Part shown: positions 8,549 to 18,137 of the stretch, one piece after another
Layout: each line of letters opens with the position of its first letter
Numbering within the stretch: position 1 is the first letter of the stretch
Assembly: GCF_037101375.1 (NCBI RefSeq)
Contig: NZ_AP029019.1
Coordinates: 3,758,001 to 3,822,000, forward strand
Length of the DNA: 64,000 nucleotides
From: Acidovorax sp. DW039
Lineage (GTDB): Bacteria; Pseudomonadota; Gammaproteobacteria; Burkholderiales; Burkholderiaceae_C
Direction: 5' to 3'
Program-made: the position numbers and the translations under genes
The notes under the pieces: model-generated
Databases searched by the model: none
What the model was told of the DNA's origin: nothing
The model's input: the letters and a program-made list of their open reading frames with translations, nothing else

Positions 8549-9809
8549 CGCCTCCGGGCACTTTGGCCCCTATGGAGGCAGTTTTGTCAGCGAAACCCTG
8601 ACCCACGCCATCCAGGAACTGCGCGAGGCCTACGCCCGCTACCAGAACGATCCTGAGTTTCTGGCGGAATTCCAGTACGAACTCAAGCACTTCGTCGGCC
8701 GCCCATCGCCCATTTACCACGCAGCGCGCACGAGCCGCGAAGTGGGCGGCGCACAGATCTTCCTCAAGCGCGAAGACCTGAACCACACCGGCGCGCACAA
8801 GATCAACAACGTGATCGGCCAGGCCATGTTGGCCAAGCGCATGGGCAAGCCCCGTGTGATTGCTGAAACCGGCGCAGGCCAGCACGGCGTGGCCACAGCC
8901 ACCATCTGCGCACGTTATGGCCTGGAGTGCGTGGTGTACATGGGTGCTGAAGACGTGAAGCGCCAGAGCCCCAACGTGTACCGCATGAAGCTCCTGGGCG
9001 CCACGGTGGTGCCCGTCGAGTCCGGCAGCAAGACCCTGAAGGACGCCCTGAACGACGCCATGCGCGACTGGGTGGCGAATGTGGACAACACTTTCTACAT
9101 CATCGGCACGGTGGCGGGCCCGCATCCCTACCCCATGATGGTGCGCGACTTCCAGAGCGTGATCGGCAAGGAATGCATTGAGCAGATGCCTGCCATGCTC
9201 GCCGAGCAAAAGGTGCTGGGCCAGCAGCCTGACGCCGTGATCGCCTGCGTGGGCGGCGGCAGCAATGCCATGGGCATCTTCCACCCCTACATCCCGTTCG
9301 AGAAAACACGCCTCATCGGCGTGGAGGCTGCGGGCGAAGGCCTGGAGTCGGGCAAACACTCGGCATCGCTGCAAAAGGGCAGCGCTGGCGTACTGCATGG
9401 CAATCGCACGTTCATCCTGCAGGATGACAACGGCCAGATCACCGAAACCCACAGCATCAGCGCGGGCCTGGACTACCCCGGCGTGGGCCCAGAGCACGCC
9501 TGGCTGCAGGAGATTGGCCGTGCCGAATATGTCGGCATCACCGATAAGGAGGCGCTGGACGCCTTCCACTACCTGTGCCGCACCGAGGGCATCATCCCCG
9601 CGCTGGAATCCAGCCACGCCGTGGCCTACGCCATGAAGCTGGCCAAGACCATGCGCCCCGATCAATCGGTGCTGGTCAACCTGTCCGGCCGTGGCGACAA
9701 GGACATTGGCACAGTGGCCGACCTCAGTGGCGCCGACTTCTACTGCCGCCCCAGCTGCCAGGGGCAGTCCGTCAAGGGCGGCGAGCAACCCATCAAGGTG
9801 GTCAAATGA
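8526..9809 (+). CDS. trpB: Tryptophan synthase beta chain
   Basis: TrpB, 427 residues from ATG 8526, condenses indole with serine using PLP. The PLP lysine is Lys92 in [17 protein letters not shown]. The phosphate-binding glycine loop is [10 protein letters not shown], and the [11 protein letters not shown] segment with the catalytic Glu is present. The start [20 protein letters not shown] fits homologues. An upstream in-frame ATG at 8493 would add 11 non-conserved residues inside trpF. It ends in an ATGA overlap with trpA, consistent with equimolar production of the alpha2beta2 complex. Confidence 0.98.
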   Translation: MSSYQQPDASGHFGPYGGSFVSETLTHAIQELREAYARYQNDPEFLAEFQYELKHFVGRPSPIYHAARTSREVGGAQIFLKREDLNHTGAHKINNVIGQAMLAKRMGKPRVIAETGAGQHGVATATICARYGLECVVYMGAEDVKRQSPNVYRMKLLGATVVPVESGSKTLKDALNDAMRDWVANVDNTFYIIGTVAGPHPYPMMVRDFQSVIGKECIEQMPAMLAEQKVLGQQPDAVIACVGGGSNAMGIFHPYIPFEKTRLIGVEAAGEGLESGKHSASLQKGSAGVLHGNRTFILQDDNGQITETHSISAGLDYPGVGPEHAWLQEIGRAEYVGITDKEALDAFHYLCRTEGIIPALESSHAVAYAMKLAKTMRPDQSVLVNLSGRGDKDIGTVADLSGADFYCRPSCQGQSVKGGEQPIKVVK

Positions 9810-10615
9810 GCCGCATCGAAGCAACGTTCTCCGCTCTCAAGGCGCAGGGCCGTAAGGCGCTGATTCCCTATGTGACAGCAGGCTTCCCGTTCGCAGACAT
9901 CACTCCGGCCCTCATGCACGGCATGGTGGAAGCGGGAGCGGATGTGATCGAGCTGGGCGTGCCGTTTTCCGATCCCATGGCCGATGGCCCCGTCATCCAG
10001 AAGGCCGGAGAAAAGGCCCTAAGCCTAGGCGTGGGCATGGTGCAAGTGCTGGACTACGTGCGCGAATTTCGCAAGCGCAACAGCACCACCCCCGTGGTGT
10101 TGATGGGGTATGCCAACCCCGTGGAACGCTACGACCAAAAGCACGGCAGCGGCGCCTTTGTGCGGGACGCGGCTGAGGCAGGTGTGGACGGCGTGCTCAT
10201 CGTGGACTACCCGCCTGAGGAGTGCGAGGCCTTTGCGGCCAGCCTGCGCGAACAGGGCATGGACCTGATCTTCCTGCTGGCCCCCACCAGTACCGATGAG
10301 CGTATGGCCCAGGTGGCCCGCGTGGCCAGCGGGTATGTGTATTACGTGTCGCTCAAAGGCGTGACGGGCTCCGGGGCACTGGACACCAGCGCTGTGGAGC
10401 AGATGCTGCCACGCATCCGCCAGCATGTTCATATTCCCGTCGGCGTGGGTTTCGGCATCCGCGATGCCGCAACGGCACAAGCCATTGGCAAGGTGGCCGA
10501 CGCGGTGGTGATCGGCAGCCGCATCATCCAGATCATTGAGGATCAGGAGCACGCCAAGGTGGTCCCCCTCACGGTGGACTTCCTGCGCGGGGTGCGTAAG
10601 GCGCTCGACGCATAA
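9806..10615 (+). CDS. trpA: Tryptophan synthase alpha chain
   Basis: TrpA, 269 residues, cleaves indole-3-glycerol phosphate and passes indole through a tunnel to TrpB. The catalytic residues fall at the same numbers as in E. coli: Glu49 ([11 protein letters not shown]) and Asp60 (MADGP). The phosphate-binding block is [16 protein letters not shown]. The start is set by the four-base overlap with trpB; the open frame further upstream lies inside trpB and is ignored. The last tryptophan gene here, followed by a repeat-rich spacer and accD. Confidence 0.98.
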   Translation: MSRIEATFSALKAQGRKALIPYVTAGFPFADITPALMHGMVEAGADVIELGVPFSDPMADGPVIQKAGEKALSLGVGMVQVLDYVREFRKRNSTTPVVLMGYANPVERYDQKHGSGAFVRDAAEAGVDGVLIVDYPPEECEAFAASLREQGMDLIFLLAPTSTDERMAQVARVASGYVYYVSLKGVTGSGALDTSAVEQMLPRIRQHVHIPVGVGFGIRDAATAQAIGKVADAVVIGSRIIQIIEDQEHAKVVPLTVDFLRGVRKALDA

Positions 10616-10625
10616 AATAGGGGCA

Positions 10626-10745
10626 TCCCCTGAGCGGCTTTGCCGCTTCCCCCTTCTCTCTTGCTTCGCACGGGAAGGAGGACGCTCCCAGCGCGGCGGG
10701 ACGGCCCTGGCGCGGGAGCACTGATATTGGTCAGCGTGCTCCATC
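10626..10745 (+). repeat. GC-rich repeat C, copy 1
   Basis: This spacer between trpA and accD begins CCTGAGCGGC, followed by CCGCTTCCCCCTTCTCTC and a GGGAAGG block. The same blocks occur in inverse orientation between era and recO (28748-28884). It contains small inverted repeats such as GAGCGGC/GCCGCTTC. It looks like a dispersed intergenic element and not a gene. Confidence 0.6.
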
Positions 10746-10788
10746 AAGGCCGTGCTGCTGCTGGTCCATTCTTAGAGAGGAAAACACC

Positions 10789-11661
10789 ATGTCCTGGCTC
10801 GAAAAACTTCTGCCTTCCAAGATCCAGCAAACCGACCCCACCGAGCGCCGCCAGGTGCCCGAAGGGCTGTGGATCAAATGCCCGAGCTGCGAAACGGTGC
10901 TCTACAAGGCGGACCTGGAGCAAAACCAGAACGTTTGCCCCCATTGCAGCCACCACCACCGCATTGGTGCCCGTGCGCGTTTGGACGCTTTCCTGGACGC
11001 GGAAGGCCGCTACGAAATTGGCCAGGAAGTGCTGCCGGTGGATGCTCTCAAGTTCAAGGACAGCCGCAAGTACCCCGAGCGCCTGAAGGAAGCGCTGGAA
11101 AACACGGGCGAGACCGATGCGCTCATCGTGATGGGCGGTGCCGTCAAGAGCATCAATGTGGTGGCCGCCTGCTTCGAGTTCGACTTCATGGGCGGCTCCA
11201 TGGGCTCCGTGGTGGGCGAGCGCTTTGTGCGTGGCGTGGAAACCGCCATTGAGCAGAAAGTGCCTTTCATCTGCTTCACTGCCACTGGCGGCGCGCGCAT
11301 GCAGGAAGGCCTGCTGTCGCTCATGCAGATGGCCAAGACCAATGCGGCGCTGACCCGCCTGGCCAAGAAGGGCCTGCCCTACATCAGCGTGCTGACCGAT
11401 CCGACCATGGGTGGCGTGAGCGCAGGTTTTGCCTTTGTGGGCGACATCGTGATTGCCGAGCCCAAGGCCCTGATCGGCTTTGCTGGCCCCCGCGTGATCG
11501 AATCCACCGTGCGCGTGACGTTGCCCGAAGGCTTCCAGCGCGCCGAGTTCCTGCAAACCAAGGGGGCCGTCGACCTGATCTGCGACCGCCGCGAGTTGCG
11601 CAACACTGTGGCGAGCAGCCTGGCCATGTTGCAGCGCCTGCCTGCGGATGCGGTGATGTAA
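10789..11661 (+). CDS. accD: Acetyl-CoA carboxylase carboxyltransferase subunit beta
   Basis: AccD, 290 residues, is the beta half of the carboxyltransferase that makes malonyl-CoA. The N-terminal zinc ribbon is complete: Cys31, Cys34, Cys50 and Cys53 (CPSC and CPHC). The crotonase-fold core includes [31 protein letters not shown] and [18 protein letters not shown]. The start is supported by AGAGAGG ten bases upstream. In many Betaproteobacteria accD is followed by folC. Here it is followed by a terminator and a convergent gene. Confidence 0.98.
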   Translation: MSWLEKLLPSKIQQTDPTERRQVPEGLWIKCPSCETVLYKADLEQNQNVCPHCSHHHRIGARARLDAFLDAEGRYEIGQEVLPVDALKFKDSRKYPERLKEALENTGETDALIVMGGAVKSINVVAACFEFDFMGGSMGSVVGERFVRGVETAIEQKVPFICFTATGGARMQEGLLSLMQMAKTNAALTRLAKKGLPYISVLTDPTMGGVSAGFAFVGDIVIAEPKALIGFAGPRVIESTVRVTLPEGFQRAEFLQTKGAVDLICDRRELRNTVASSLAMLQRLPADAVM

Positions 11662-11674
11662 TCGCGGCGTGACG

Positions 11675-11715
11675 CAGAAACACAAACGGGGCCTCAGGCC
11701 CCGTTTGTGTTTCTG
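11675..11715. terminator. Bidirectional terminator between accD and the YggT gene
   Basis: A perfect 20-bp inverted repeat, cagaaacacaaacggggcct (11675-11694) and its complement (11696-11715), with one unpaired centre base; a few central pairs would open to form a loop. A-rich and T-rich outer arms let it work in both directions for the two convergent genes. Confidence 0.85.
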
Positions 11716-11770
11716 CTATCAAATAAATAGCTATCTGCGCTTATTCCTCAAGCGCTAGCAGCTTATTTGG
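11716..11770. repeat. Dispersed palindromic repeat A, copy 2
   Basis: Reads ctatcaaataaatagctatc, then tgcgctta, a short spacer and aagcgctagcagctta. It lies between the bidirectional terminator and the 3' end of the YggT-family gene. Confidence 0.7.
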
Positions 11771-11802
11771 GTAGAAATTATTCATCCTGCAAGCGGCTGC
11801 TA

Positions 11803-12366
11803 TCAGAACCGCACCACGCTGGCCAGCACGGTGGCCTGCAGATGACCCAGAACGATCATGGCGATCTGCAAAAGCACCAGCAGCACCAGGGGAGAGAGAT
11901 CCAGTCCGCCCATCAGCGGCACCACGCGCTGTACAGGCCGCAGCAAAGGAGCGCACAAGCGGCTGATCACGTCTGACAAAGGGGAGCGGGTCTGGACCCA
12001 CGAGAGCACGGCATGCACGATCAACAGGCCAATCAGCCCGGAGATGCCCACCCGCAGCAGGCCAAAGGCAGCCAGGATAGGCACCATCGTTCCCGTCATC
12101 GCGCCACCGATGATGAGCCACAGCACCGCGTACTGCACCTGCTGCACCAGCAACGCCCCCACCAGGCTGGACACATCCCACCGGCCGGTGGGCGGAATGA
12201 TGCGGCGCAGCGGCATGATGAACCAGTCCGTCAACGCAAACACCAGCGCCCCTACGGGGTTGGAAAAAGGCACGCGCTGCCACTGCATGTAAAGCCGCAA
12301 AAGACAGGCCCCGGTGAGCAGACCACCGACAACATCGAGCAGCAAGGTAACAATCTGGTACAGCAT
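11803..12366 (-). CDS. YggT-family integral membrane protein
   Basis: A 187-residue protein starting MLYQIVTLLLDVVGGLLTGA with two YggT-type halves, each a pair of hydrophobic segments around a loop. The first half has LLRLYMQWQRVPFSNPVGALV and PLRRIIPPTGRWDVSSLV; the second has VLSWVQTRSPLSDVISRL and PLLRPVQRVVPLMGGLDLSP. The Pro/Asp-rich loop (P, then several residues, then G.DLSP) is the family hallmark. The function of YggT proteins is poorly known; links to osmotic shock tolerance and cell division have been reported in some bacteria. The start is chosen at ATG 12366 because upstream codons would overlap the divergent LON-domain gene region. Convergent with accD. Confidence 0.88.
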   Translation of the reverse strand: MLYQIVTLLLDVVGGLLTGACLLRLYMQWQRVPFSNPVGALVFALTDWFIMPLRRIIPPTGRWDVSSLVGALLVQQVQYAVLWLIIGGAMTGTMVPILAAFGLLRVGISGLIGLLIVHAVLSWVQTRSPLSDVISRLCAPLLRPVQRVVPLMGGLDLSPLVLLVLLQIAMIVLGHLQATVLASVVRF

Positions 12367-12459
12367 GGGTGGAGCAGAGAAAGCGATCGCGTAGTGCGGA
12401 GAGGTGGAGCGTCGTGGGATGATAGCGGCCTGAGAACCTGCTGAAGGTTCAGCCCCTTC

Positions 12460-13095
12460 ATGACACAAGCCCTTACCCTCTCCTCGCTGCCCCTGTTCCC
12501 CCTGGCTTCGGTACTCTTTCCCGAAGGCTATCTGGCGCTGCGCGTCTTTGAGGTGCGCTACCTCGACATGGTGCGCAAATGCCATCAGACCGGAGCGCCC
12601 TTCGGGGTGGTTTCCCTGACCCAGGGAAGCGAAGTGAGAAAGCCGGGGGCTGCGCAAGAGCAATTCAACGAGGTGGGTACGCTTGCAGTGATCGAGCGGC
12701 TGGAGACCGCCCAGCCCGGTCTGATGACCCTGCTATGCCGCGGTACCGAGCGTTTTCGCATCACACGCAGCAATCATCTGGTACACGGCTTGTGGGTGGC
12801 AGACGTGGACCAGCTGGATCGCGACCTGACAATCCCCGTGCCCGAAGACCTGAAAAAAGCCGCCTCTGCGCTGCAGCAGGTGCTGCACACCCTGCACGCG
12901 CGCGACGCGCTCAACCCCACGTCCATCCTGCCCACCCGTGAGCAACTGGACAACTGCGGCTGGGTGGCCAACCGCTGGTGCGAACTGCTGCCCGTGCCAC
13001 TGGAGCTGAAACAACGCCTGATGGAACTCGACAACCCCCTGGTACGGCTGGAGCTCGTGGGAGACGTGCTCGAACGCACTGGCATCGCCGAGTGA
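12460..13095 (+). CDS. LON substrate-binding domain protein
   Basis: A 211-residue protein with the N-terminal (substrate-binding) domain of Lon protease and nothing else: LSSLPLFPLASVLFPEGYLALRVFEVRYLDMV, then GVVSLTQGSEV and VGTLAVIERLE. No ATPase or protease domain follows. Such stand-alone proteins are common in Proteobacteria, with unknown substrate. GAAGG lies 13 bases before the ATG. It is transcribed away from the YggT gene and ends two bases before the glycan cluster, so it may share a promoter with it. Confidence 0.9.
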   Translation: MTQALTLSSLPLFPLASVLFPEGYLALRVFEVRYLDMVRKCHQTGAPFGVVSLTQGSEVRKPGAAQEQFNEVGTLAVIERLETAQPGLMTLLCRGTERFRITRSNHLVHGLWVADVDQLDRDLTIPVPEDLKKAASALQQVLHTLHARDALNPTSILPTREQLDNCGWVANRWCELLPVPLELKQRLMELDNPLVRLELVGDVLERTGIAE

Positions 13096-13097
13096 CC

Positions 13098-15089
13098 ATG
13101 CCGGACAAGGACCGACATACCGTGCCCCAGCGCATTCTTGGCTGGCACCGCACCACCAAACGCCTTTTTGTGGCCGCACTGGATGCAGGCATGGGCCTGT
13201 TTGCCATGTGGCTGGCCTTCACCCTGCGGCTCGACACACTGCACTGGCCTGAGGGCAACCAGTGGATTGCCTATGTGCTGGCCCCTGCGCTGGCGTTTCC
13301 CATTCTGATGAACCTGGGGCTGTACCGGGCCATCTTCCGCTATACCGGCATGCAGGCCATGGTCACCACAGGCAAGGCGGTGGCCATCTATGGCGCAGTG
13401 CTGCTACTCATCTTGCTGATGGGCAAATGGGAGGGGATTCCGCGCAGCGTGGGCATTTTGCAGCCGGTGCTGTTGCTGCTGCTGGTGGGTGCCAGCCGCG
13501 CCTTGGGCTGGCTTTGGCTGGCGGGCCGCCCCAGGGCCGCCACGCACCGGTTGCTTATCTACGGTGCCGGCGTGGCAGGCGCACAAACGGCCGCAGGCCT
13601 GGCCTCGGCACGCAGCTACCAGTTGCTGGCCTTTGCAGATGACGACGCCAGCAAGGTGGGCCGCAGCATCAACGGGGTGCGTGTGTACGCCCCCTCTACC
13701 CTGGCCGCGACCATCCAGCGCTTGGGCATTACCGACGTGCTGCTGGCCCTGCCCAGCGTGCCCCGACAAAGGCGGCAGCAGATCATTGAAAGCCTGCGCT
13801 CCCTGCCAGTGCGCATCCGCACCCTGCCAGGCCTGACCGACCTGGCCAGCGGCAAGGTCACCGTCACAGACTTTCAGGACCTGGACATTGAAGACCTGCT
13901 GGGCCGCCCTACGGTAGAGCCAGACCTGCCCCGCATGCAGCAACACATTGCAGGCAAGGTGGTGATGGTGACCGGTGCCGGGGGCAGCATCGGTAGCGAG
14001 CTGTGCCGCCAGCTCGCACAGCTGGGCGCGGCCGAGCTGCTGCTGGTCGACCACAGCGAGTTTGCGCTCTACAGCATCCACCACGAGCTGCAGACCCTTG
14101 TGCAGCAGGGCGTGGTGGCGTGCCGCCTGACCCCCTTGCTCGCCAGCGTCAACCACCTGCAGCGCATGGCAGACCTGTGCCGTACCCACCGCCCCGCATC
14201 CATCTACCATGCCGCAGCCTACAAGCATGTTCCCATGGTGGAAGCCAATGCAGGGGAAGGCATCCTGAACAACGTCTTTGGCACCCTGCACATGGTGCAG
14301 CTCGCCATGCAGCACGGCGTGCAGGATTTTGTGCTGGTGTCCACCGACAAGGCCGTGCGCCCCACCAATGTGATGGGCGCCAGCAAACGCGTGGCCGAGC
14401 TGGTGTTGCAGGCCATGGCCCATGCCTCGCAACTGCCTTTGCCTTTGCCTTTCACCACGAACCGTGAAGAAGTGCAGATCACAAGCGCACTCGACACTTC
14501 ACCCACACAGCCAACCCACGCCTGGCGCAGCCCCACCCGTTTTTCGATGGTGCGCTTTGGCAATGTGCTGGGCTCCAGCGGCAGCGTTATCCCGCTGTTT
14601 CGCCAGCAGATTGCGCACGGGGGCCCCATCACCGTCACACATCCGGAAGTGACCCGCTATTTCATGACGATTGCTGAAGCCGCCCAGCTGGTGCTGCAGG
14701 CCGGTGCCATGGCCGAAGGGGGCGATGTGTTCGTGCTCGACATGGGTGAGCCCATCCGCATCCGCGAGCTGGCAGAGCGCATGGTGACACTGGCAGGCCT
14801 GACCGTACGCGACGCAGAGCACCCCAGTGGCGACATTGCCATCACCTTCACTGGCCTGCGTCCGGGCGAAAAGCTCTACGAAGAGCTGCTGATCGGTGAC
14901 AACCCGCTGCCCACCCCGCACCCGCGCATCCTGCGTGCGCAGGAAGAGCGGTTTGACTGGCCCACCCTGCACCACCTGCTGGGCCAGCTGCACGCGGCAG
15001 CCCAGGCCAACGATCTGGACCGCATACGCCCCCTGCTTCAGACGCTGGTGCCCGGCTACCAGCCGGACATGGGCGGGCAGCCCACTTGA
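13098..15089 (+). CDS. Membrane nucleotide-sugar epimerase/4,6-dehydratase (CapD/WbpM/PglF family)
   Basis: A 663-residue two-part protein. Residues 1-150 carry about four membrane helices, followed by a CoA-binding-like Rossmann segment (LLIYGAGVAGAQTAAGL). The C-terminal short-chain dehydrogenase domain starts at VVMVTGAGGSIGSELCRQL, with SIYHAAAYKHVPMVEAN, VSTDKAVRPTNVMGASKRVAE and RFSMVRFGNVLGSSGSV. These proteins convert UDP-GlcNAc to a 4-keto-6-deoxy sugar, the first step to bacillosamine, QuiNAc or FucNAc. About 30-40 extra residues (PLPLPFTTNREEVQ to HAWRSPT) sit between the K motif and RFSMVRFGN. The exact product cannot be told from sequence. An adjacent GTG six bases upstream is an alternative start. 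Confidence 0.9.
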   Translation: MPDKDRHTVPQRILGWHRTTKRLFVAALDAGMGLFAMWLAFTLRLDTLHWPEGNQWIAYVLAPALAFPILMNLGLYRAIFRYTGMQAMVTTGKAVAIYGAVLLLILLMGKWEGIPRSVGILQPVLLLLLVGASRALGWLWLAGRPRAATHRLLIYGAGVAGAQTAAGLASARSYQLLAFADDDASKVGRSINGVRVYAPSTLAATIQRLGITDVLLALPSVPRQRRQQIIESLRSLPVRIRTLPGLTDLASGKVTVTDFQDLDIEDLLGRPTVEPDLPRMQQHIAGKVVMVTGAGGSIGSELCRQLAQLGAAELLLVDHSEFALYSIHHELQTLVQQGVVACRLTPLLASVNHLQRMADLCRTHRPASIYHAAAYKHVPMVEANAGEGILNNVFGTLHMVQLAMQHGVQDFVLVSTDKAVRPTNVMGASKRVAELVLQAMAHASQLPLPLPFTTNREEVQITSALDTSPTQPTHAWRSPTRFSMVRFGNVLGSSGSVIPLFRQQIAHGGPITVTHPEVTRYFMTIAEAAQLVLQAGAMAEGGDVFVLDMGEPIRIRELAERMVTLAGLTVRDAEHPSGDIAITFTGLRPGEKLYEELLIGDNPLPTPHPRILRAQEERFDWPTLHHLLGQLHAAAQANDLDRIRPLLQTLVPGYQPDMGGQPT

Positions 15090-15126
15090 TGCCGCTACAG
15101 GCCCCATCCCCCATGACGTCCGCGCC

Positions 15127-16371
15127 ATGACCACCGGGCTGTTCAAGGCCACCGCCACACTGCTCACCGGCAGTGTGGCCGCACATGCCCTGCCGCTGGT
15201 GCTGGGCCCTGCCCTCACGCGCACGTACCCGCCAGAAGCCTTTGGGCAGTTTGCCCTGCTGTGGGCCATGGCCAGCAATATCGCCGTGGTGGGCTGCGCA
15301 CGCTACGAATACGCCCTGCCGCTGGAGCGCAGCGAACCTGACGCCGCACACCTGATGGCGCTGTGTGCCCAGGTGCTGGGTGCAGTCATATTGCTGTCTG
15401 CGGGTGTAGGGGGCGCGCTGGCGTGGCACCACCATGCTGGCCTCTACGGGCTGCTGCCACTGGCCGTGCTCTCGCTGGCCGCCACGCAGTGGCTGACGAT
15501 GTGGGCGACCCGCGCACAACGCTTCGGCCTGCTCTCCGGCGCGCGGCTGGTGCAGTACGGCGGCGGTGCTGTCCTGCAATTGCTGCTGGGCTGGTGGGTC
15601 GGGGGAATGGCCGGGTTGTTTGCAGGCGCTGTGGCCGCAGGCCTGATGGCTGCCATGCTGCTGGCACGCCCCGCACCCGTTGGCGGCTGGCAAAAGCTGC
15701 TGCACACACCCAGGCAAACGCTGCGCAACATGGCACTGCGGCACCGCGACTTTCCACTGCTCAACACGCCGCATGCCTTCATGGGGGCGTTGCAAGACAC
15801 CTTGACGCTGCTGGCCGTCACGGCTTGGTCGGGCGATGCCGCTGCCGGGCTGTGGGCCATGTCACTGCGCTACCTGAAGGCACCCGCCAGCCTGCTGGGC
15901 GGAGCCCTGTCTCAGGCCCTGTACCCGCGCCTGGTGCAAGCCCCCAACGCGCAGGCAGCGCGCCAGGCTGTTCACCACAGCATGCGGGCCTTGGCCGCCA
16001 TGGCCCTGCCCTTGGCGGCGGTGCTTTTGCTCTGGGGGCCTGATCTGTTTGCATGGTTCTTCGGCCCCCGATGGAGCGCAGCAGGGGAGCTGGCCCGTGC
16101 CCTTGCCCCCTACATTGCCCTGCATTTCATTGCTTCACCCCTGGCGGTGACCACGCTGGCATGGAAAGCCCAGGCCTGGGCCTTGCGCCTTGCCGTGGTA
16201 GGCCAGGTGGCCTATTTTTCAGGGCTGCTGGGCGGGTTGGCGCTGGGGGGCCTCACGGGCGCAGCCTGGGGCATTTCGGCCTCCATGCTGCTGTACTTTG
16301 GCTACTATTTTTGGGCCCTGGCTACCTGGAAGGACATCCCCCATGAAGGACGCGATGAAAGCCTTGCTTAA
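15127..16371 (+). CDS. Polysaccharide flippase (oligosaccharide transporter, Wzx-like)
   Basis: A 414-residue membrane protein with roughly 11-12 hydrophobic segments, starting MTTGLFKATATLLTGSVAAH and containing RTYPPEAFGQFALLWAMASN, the opening pattern of the MATE/MOP-type polysaccharide exporters. Such proteins flip lipid-linked sugar units from the cytoplasmic to the periplasmic face. The start at 15127 follows the dehydratase stop by 37 bp; the earlier open frame lies within the dehydratase gene. Its last 29 bases overlap the acyltransferase gene. Family is clear, substrate unknown. Confidence 0.85.
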   Translation: MTTGLFKATATLLTGSVAAHALPLVLGPALTRTYPPEAFGQFALLWAMASNIAVVGCARYEYALPLERSEPDAAHLMALCAQVLGAVILLSAGVGGALAWHHHAGLYGLLPLAVLSLAATQWLTMWATRAQRFGLLSGARLVQYGGGAVLQLLLGWWVGGMAGLFAGAVAAGLMAAMLLARPAPVGGWQKLLHTPRQTLRNMALRHRDFPLLNTPHAFMGALQDTLTLLAVTAWSGDAAAGLWAMSLRYLKAPASLLGGALSQALYPRLVQAPNAQAARQAVHHSMRALAAMALPLAAVLLLWGPDLFAWFFGPRWSAAGELARALAPYIALHFIASPLAVTTLAWKAQAWALRLAVVGQVAYFSGLLGGLALGGLTGAAWGISASMLLYFGYYFWALATWKDIPHEGRDESLA

Positions 16372-16993
16372 CCGCTGGCGCCGCCGCCTGTGGCAGGCGC
16401 TGTTCTACCGCATGGTGTTTGGTGAGCGCACCGCGCAGGGCACCCCGCTGCCCCACACCCGCATCGCGCCCAGCACCTGCATCGAGGGTGAAGAGGGCCT
16501 GCAACTGGCAGACCATGTATTCATCGGCCACTTCAATTTTCTGGATGCGGCAGGCGGCCTGCGCATCGACGAGGGCGTGCAGATCACCAACTTTGTGAGC
16601 ATCGTCACCCACAGCTCGCACCGGGCCGTACGCCTCATGGGGCGCAGCTATGCGACCCATGAGGGGACTGCAGGTGTACGCCCCGGCTACCTGCAGGGGG
16701 CCGTTCACATCGGTGCCTACGCCTTTGTGGGCCCGCACAGCCTGATCGAAGCAGGCAGCCGCATCGGCAAGGGGGCGGTGGTGTGCGCCTACGCGCAAGT
16801 GCGCGGCGAGGTGCCAGACTTTGCCATCGTGGCCGGGCAACCGGCCCGTGTAGTGGGCGACGTGCGCACGCGCGACGCCGCCCTGCTGGCGCAATACCCC
16901 GACATGCAGGCGCACTACGCAGCATGGGCTGGCACGCTGCCCACCTCGCTCTCGCCCGCGTCCACAACCATGCCACCTTCTGATCACGCCTGA
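16343..16993 (+). CDS. Left-handed beta-helix (hexapeptide) acyltransferase
   Basis: A 216-residue protein with repeats of the hexapeptide type: GVQITNFVSIVTHSSHRA, then GAVHIGAYAFVGPHSLIEAGSRIGKGAVVCAYAQVRGEVPDFAIVAGQPARVVGD. The catalytic His is probably in THSSHRAV. The end AIVAGQPARVVG is standard for colanic-acid type and serine/sugar O-acetyltransferases. It probably acetylates a sugar of the glycan made by this cluster; acetyl donor and site are not evident. It lacks the N-terminal domain of PglD. The start could also be ATG 16355. Confidence 0.82.
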   Translation: MKDAMKALLNRWRRRLWQALFYRMVFGERTAQGTPLPHTRIAPSTCIEGEEGLQLADHVFIGHFNFLDAAGGLRIDEGVQITNFVSIVTHSSHRAVRLMGRSYATHEGTAGVRPGYLQGAVHIGAYAFVGPHSLIEAGSRIGKGAVVCAYAQVRGEVPDFAIVAGQPARVVGDVRTRDAALLAQYPDMQAHYAAWAGTLPTSLSPASTTMPPSDHA

Positions 16994-16994
16994 C

Positions 16995-18074
16995 ATGCCC
17001 CCCATCCACCTGTGCCTGCTGGGCGATGCCACCAGCCCCCACATCCAGCGCTGGGCGCGCGAGATGCAGGGGCGCGGCTACCGTGTGTCGCTGGTCACTG
17101 CGCGGCCTGCGCCCATCGATGGCGTAGAGCAGCATGTGCTGCACCCGGTGCGCCGCTCGGCCCAATGGCTGCTGCGCGCTGGCGAGACACGCCGTGCCGT
17201 GCAGGCGCTGGCTCCTGACATCGTGCACGCGCACTACACCACGTCCTACGGCTACCTGGGCGCACGTTGCGGCCGCTACCCGCTGGTGATGACGGCCTGG
17301 GGCAGCGACTTGCTGGTGACGCCGCTCGCCAACCCCTGGATGCGCTGGCTCACCGGCTGGACGCTGCGCCGCGCAGACCTCATCACCGGCGATTCGCAAA
17401 GCTTGGTCGATGCGGCGCACAGCTACCACCCGCGCGCTGCGGTGCACTGCATCCACTGGGGCGTGGACCTGGCGCGCTTTGCGCCTGCGCCCTGGCCAGA
17501 CAAACCCGGCTTTGAAATCGTGAGCCTGCGCTCGTGGGAACCCAACTACAACATCGCCACCATCATCGAGGCCGTGGCGCACCTGCGGGCGCAGCAACCT
17601 GCTTTGCCCGTGCACCTGCACTTGCTGGGCGGCGGTAGCCTCGAGGCCGCCCTGCGCGAACAAATCGCCCGCCTGGGCCTGAGCGGAGCAGTGACTTTTC
17701 ACGGACGGCTCGACGACGCTGGCATGGCCCGCGTGCTGGCGCGGTGCAAAGTGTCGGTGTCGGTGCCCACGCAAGATGCCACCTCGGTCTCGGTGCTCGA
17801 AAGCATGGCCTGCGGCCTGCCCGTGGTGGCCACCCAGCTCCAGGCCAACGCGCAATGGTTGCCTGCAGAATGGCTGGTACCCGCACAGGACAGCCACGCC
17901 TTGGCGCAGAAGCTGGCCGTATTGGCGCAAGACGACGCCGCAGCGCATGTGGCAGGTCAGCACAATGCCCAGCGCATTCAACAAGAGGGCGACCGCGCCG
18001 TGCAAATGGACCGCATGGATGCGCTGTACCGTGGGCTGTTGAAGCGCCCCGCGACACACACGGGCACCAGTTAA
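16995..18074 (+). CDS. Glycosyltransferase family 4
   Basis: A 359-residue GT-B enzyme. The N-terminal half starts IHLCLLGDATSPHIQRWAREM and has the acceptor-side segment DIVHAHYTTSYGYLGA. The C-terminal half has the donor-binding block VSVPTQDATSVSVLESMACGLPVVAT, with the E(x)7E-like pattern of retaining GT4 enzymes. Cytoplasmic, adding a sugar to the lipid-linked intermediate. It starts one base after the acyltransferase stop, so it is co-transcribed. Donor sugar cannot be assigned. Confidence 0.87.
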   Translation: MPPIHLCLLGDATSPHIQRWAREMQGRGYRVSLVTARPAPIDGVEQHVLHPVRRSAQWLLRAGETRRAVQALAPDIVHAHYTTSYGYLGARCGRYPLVMTAWGSDLLVTPLANPWMRWLTGWTLRRADLITGDSQSLVDAAHSYHPRAAVHCIHWGVDLARFAPAPWPDKPGFEIVSLRSWEPNYNIATIIEAVAHLRAQQPALPVHLHLLGGGSLEAALREQIARLGLSGAVTFHGRLDDAGMARVLARCKVSVSVPTQDATSVSVLESMACGLPVVATQLQANAQWLPAEWLVPAQDSHALAQKLAVLAQDDAAAHVAGQHNAQRIQQEGDRAVQMDRMDALYRGLLKRPATHTGTS

Positions 18075-18077
18075 CAA

Positions 18078-18132
18078 GAAAATAGGCGTCTAGCGCAATC
18101 CAATCAAGCGCTGGCAGCTACATAAAATATAG
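18078..18132. repeat. Dispersed palindromic repeat A, copy 3
   Basis: Read on the - strand it gives gtagctgccagcgcttgatt, spacer, gcgctagacgcctatttt. It fills the 63-bp gap between the two glycosyltransferase genes and ends directly before the ATG of the second. Confidence 0.75.
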
Positions 18133-18137
18133 CAACC

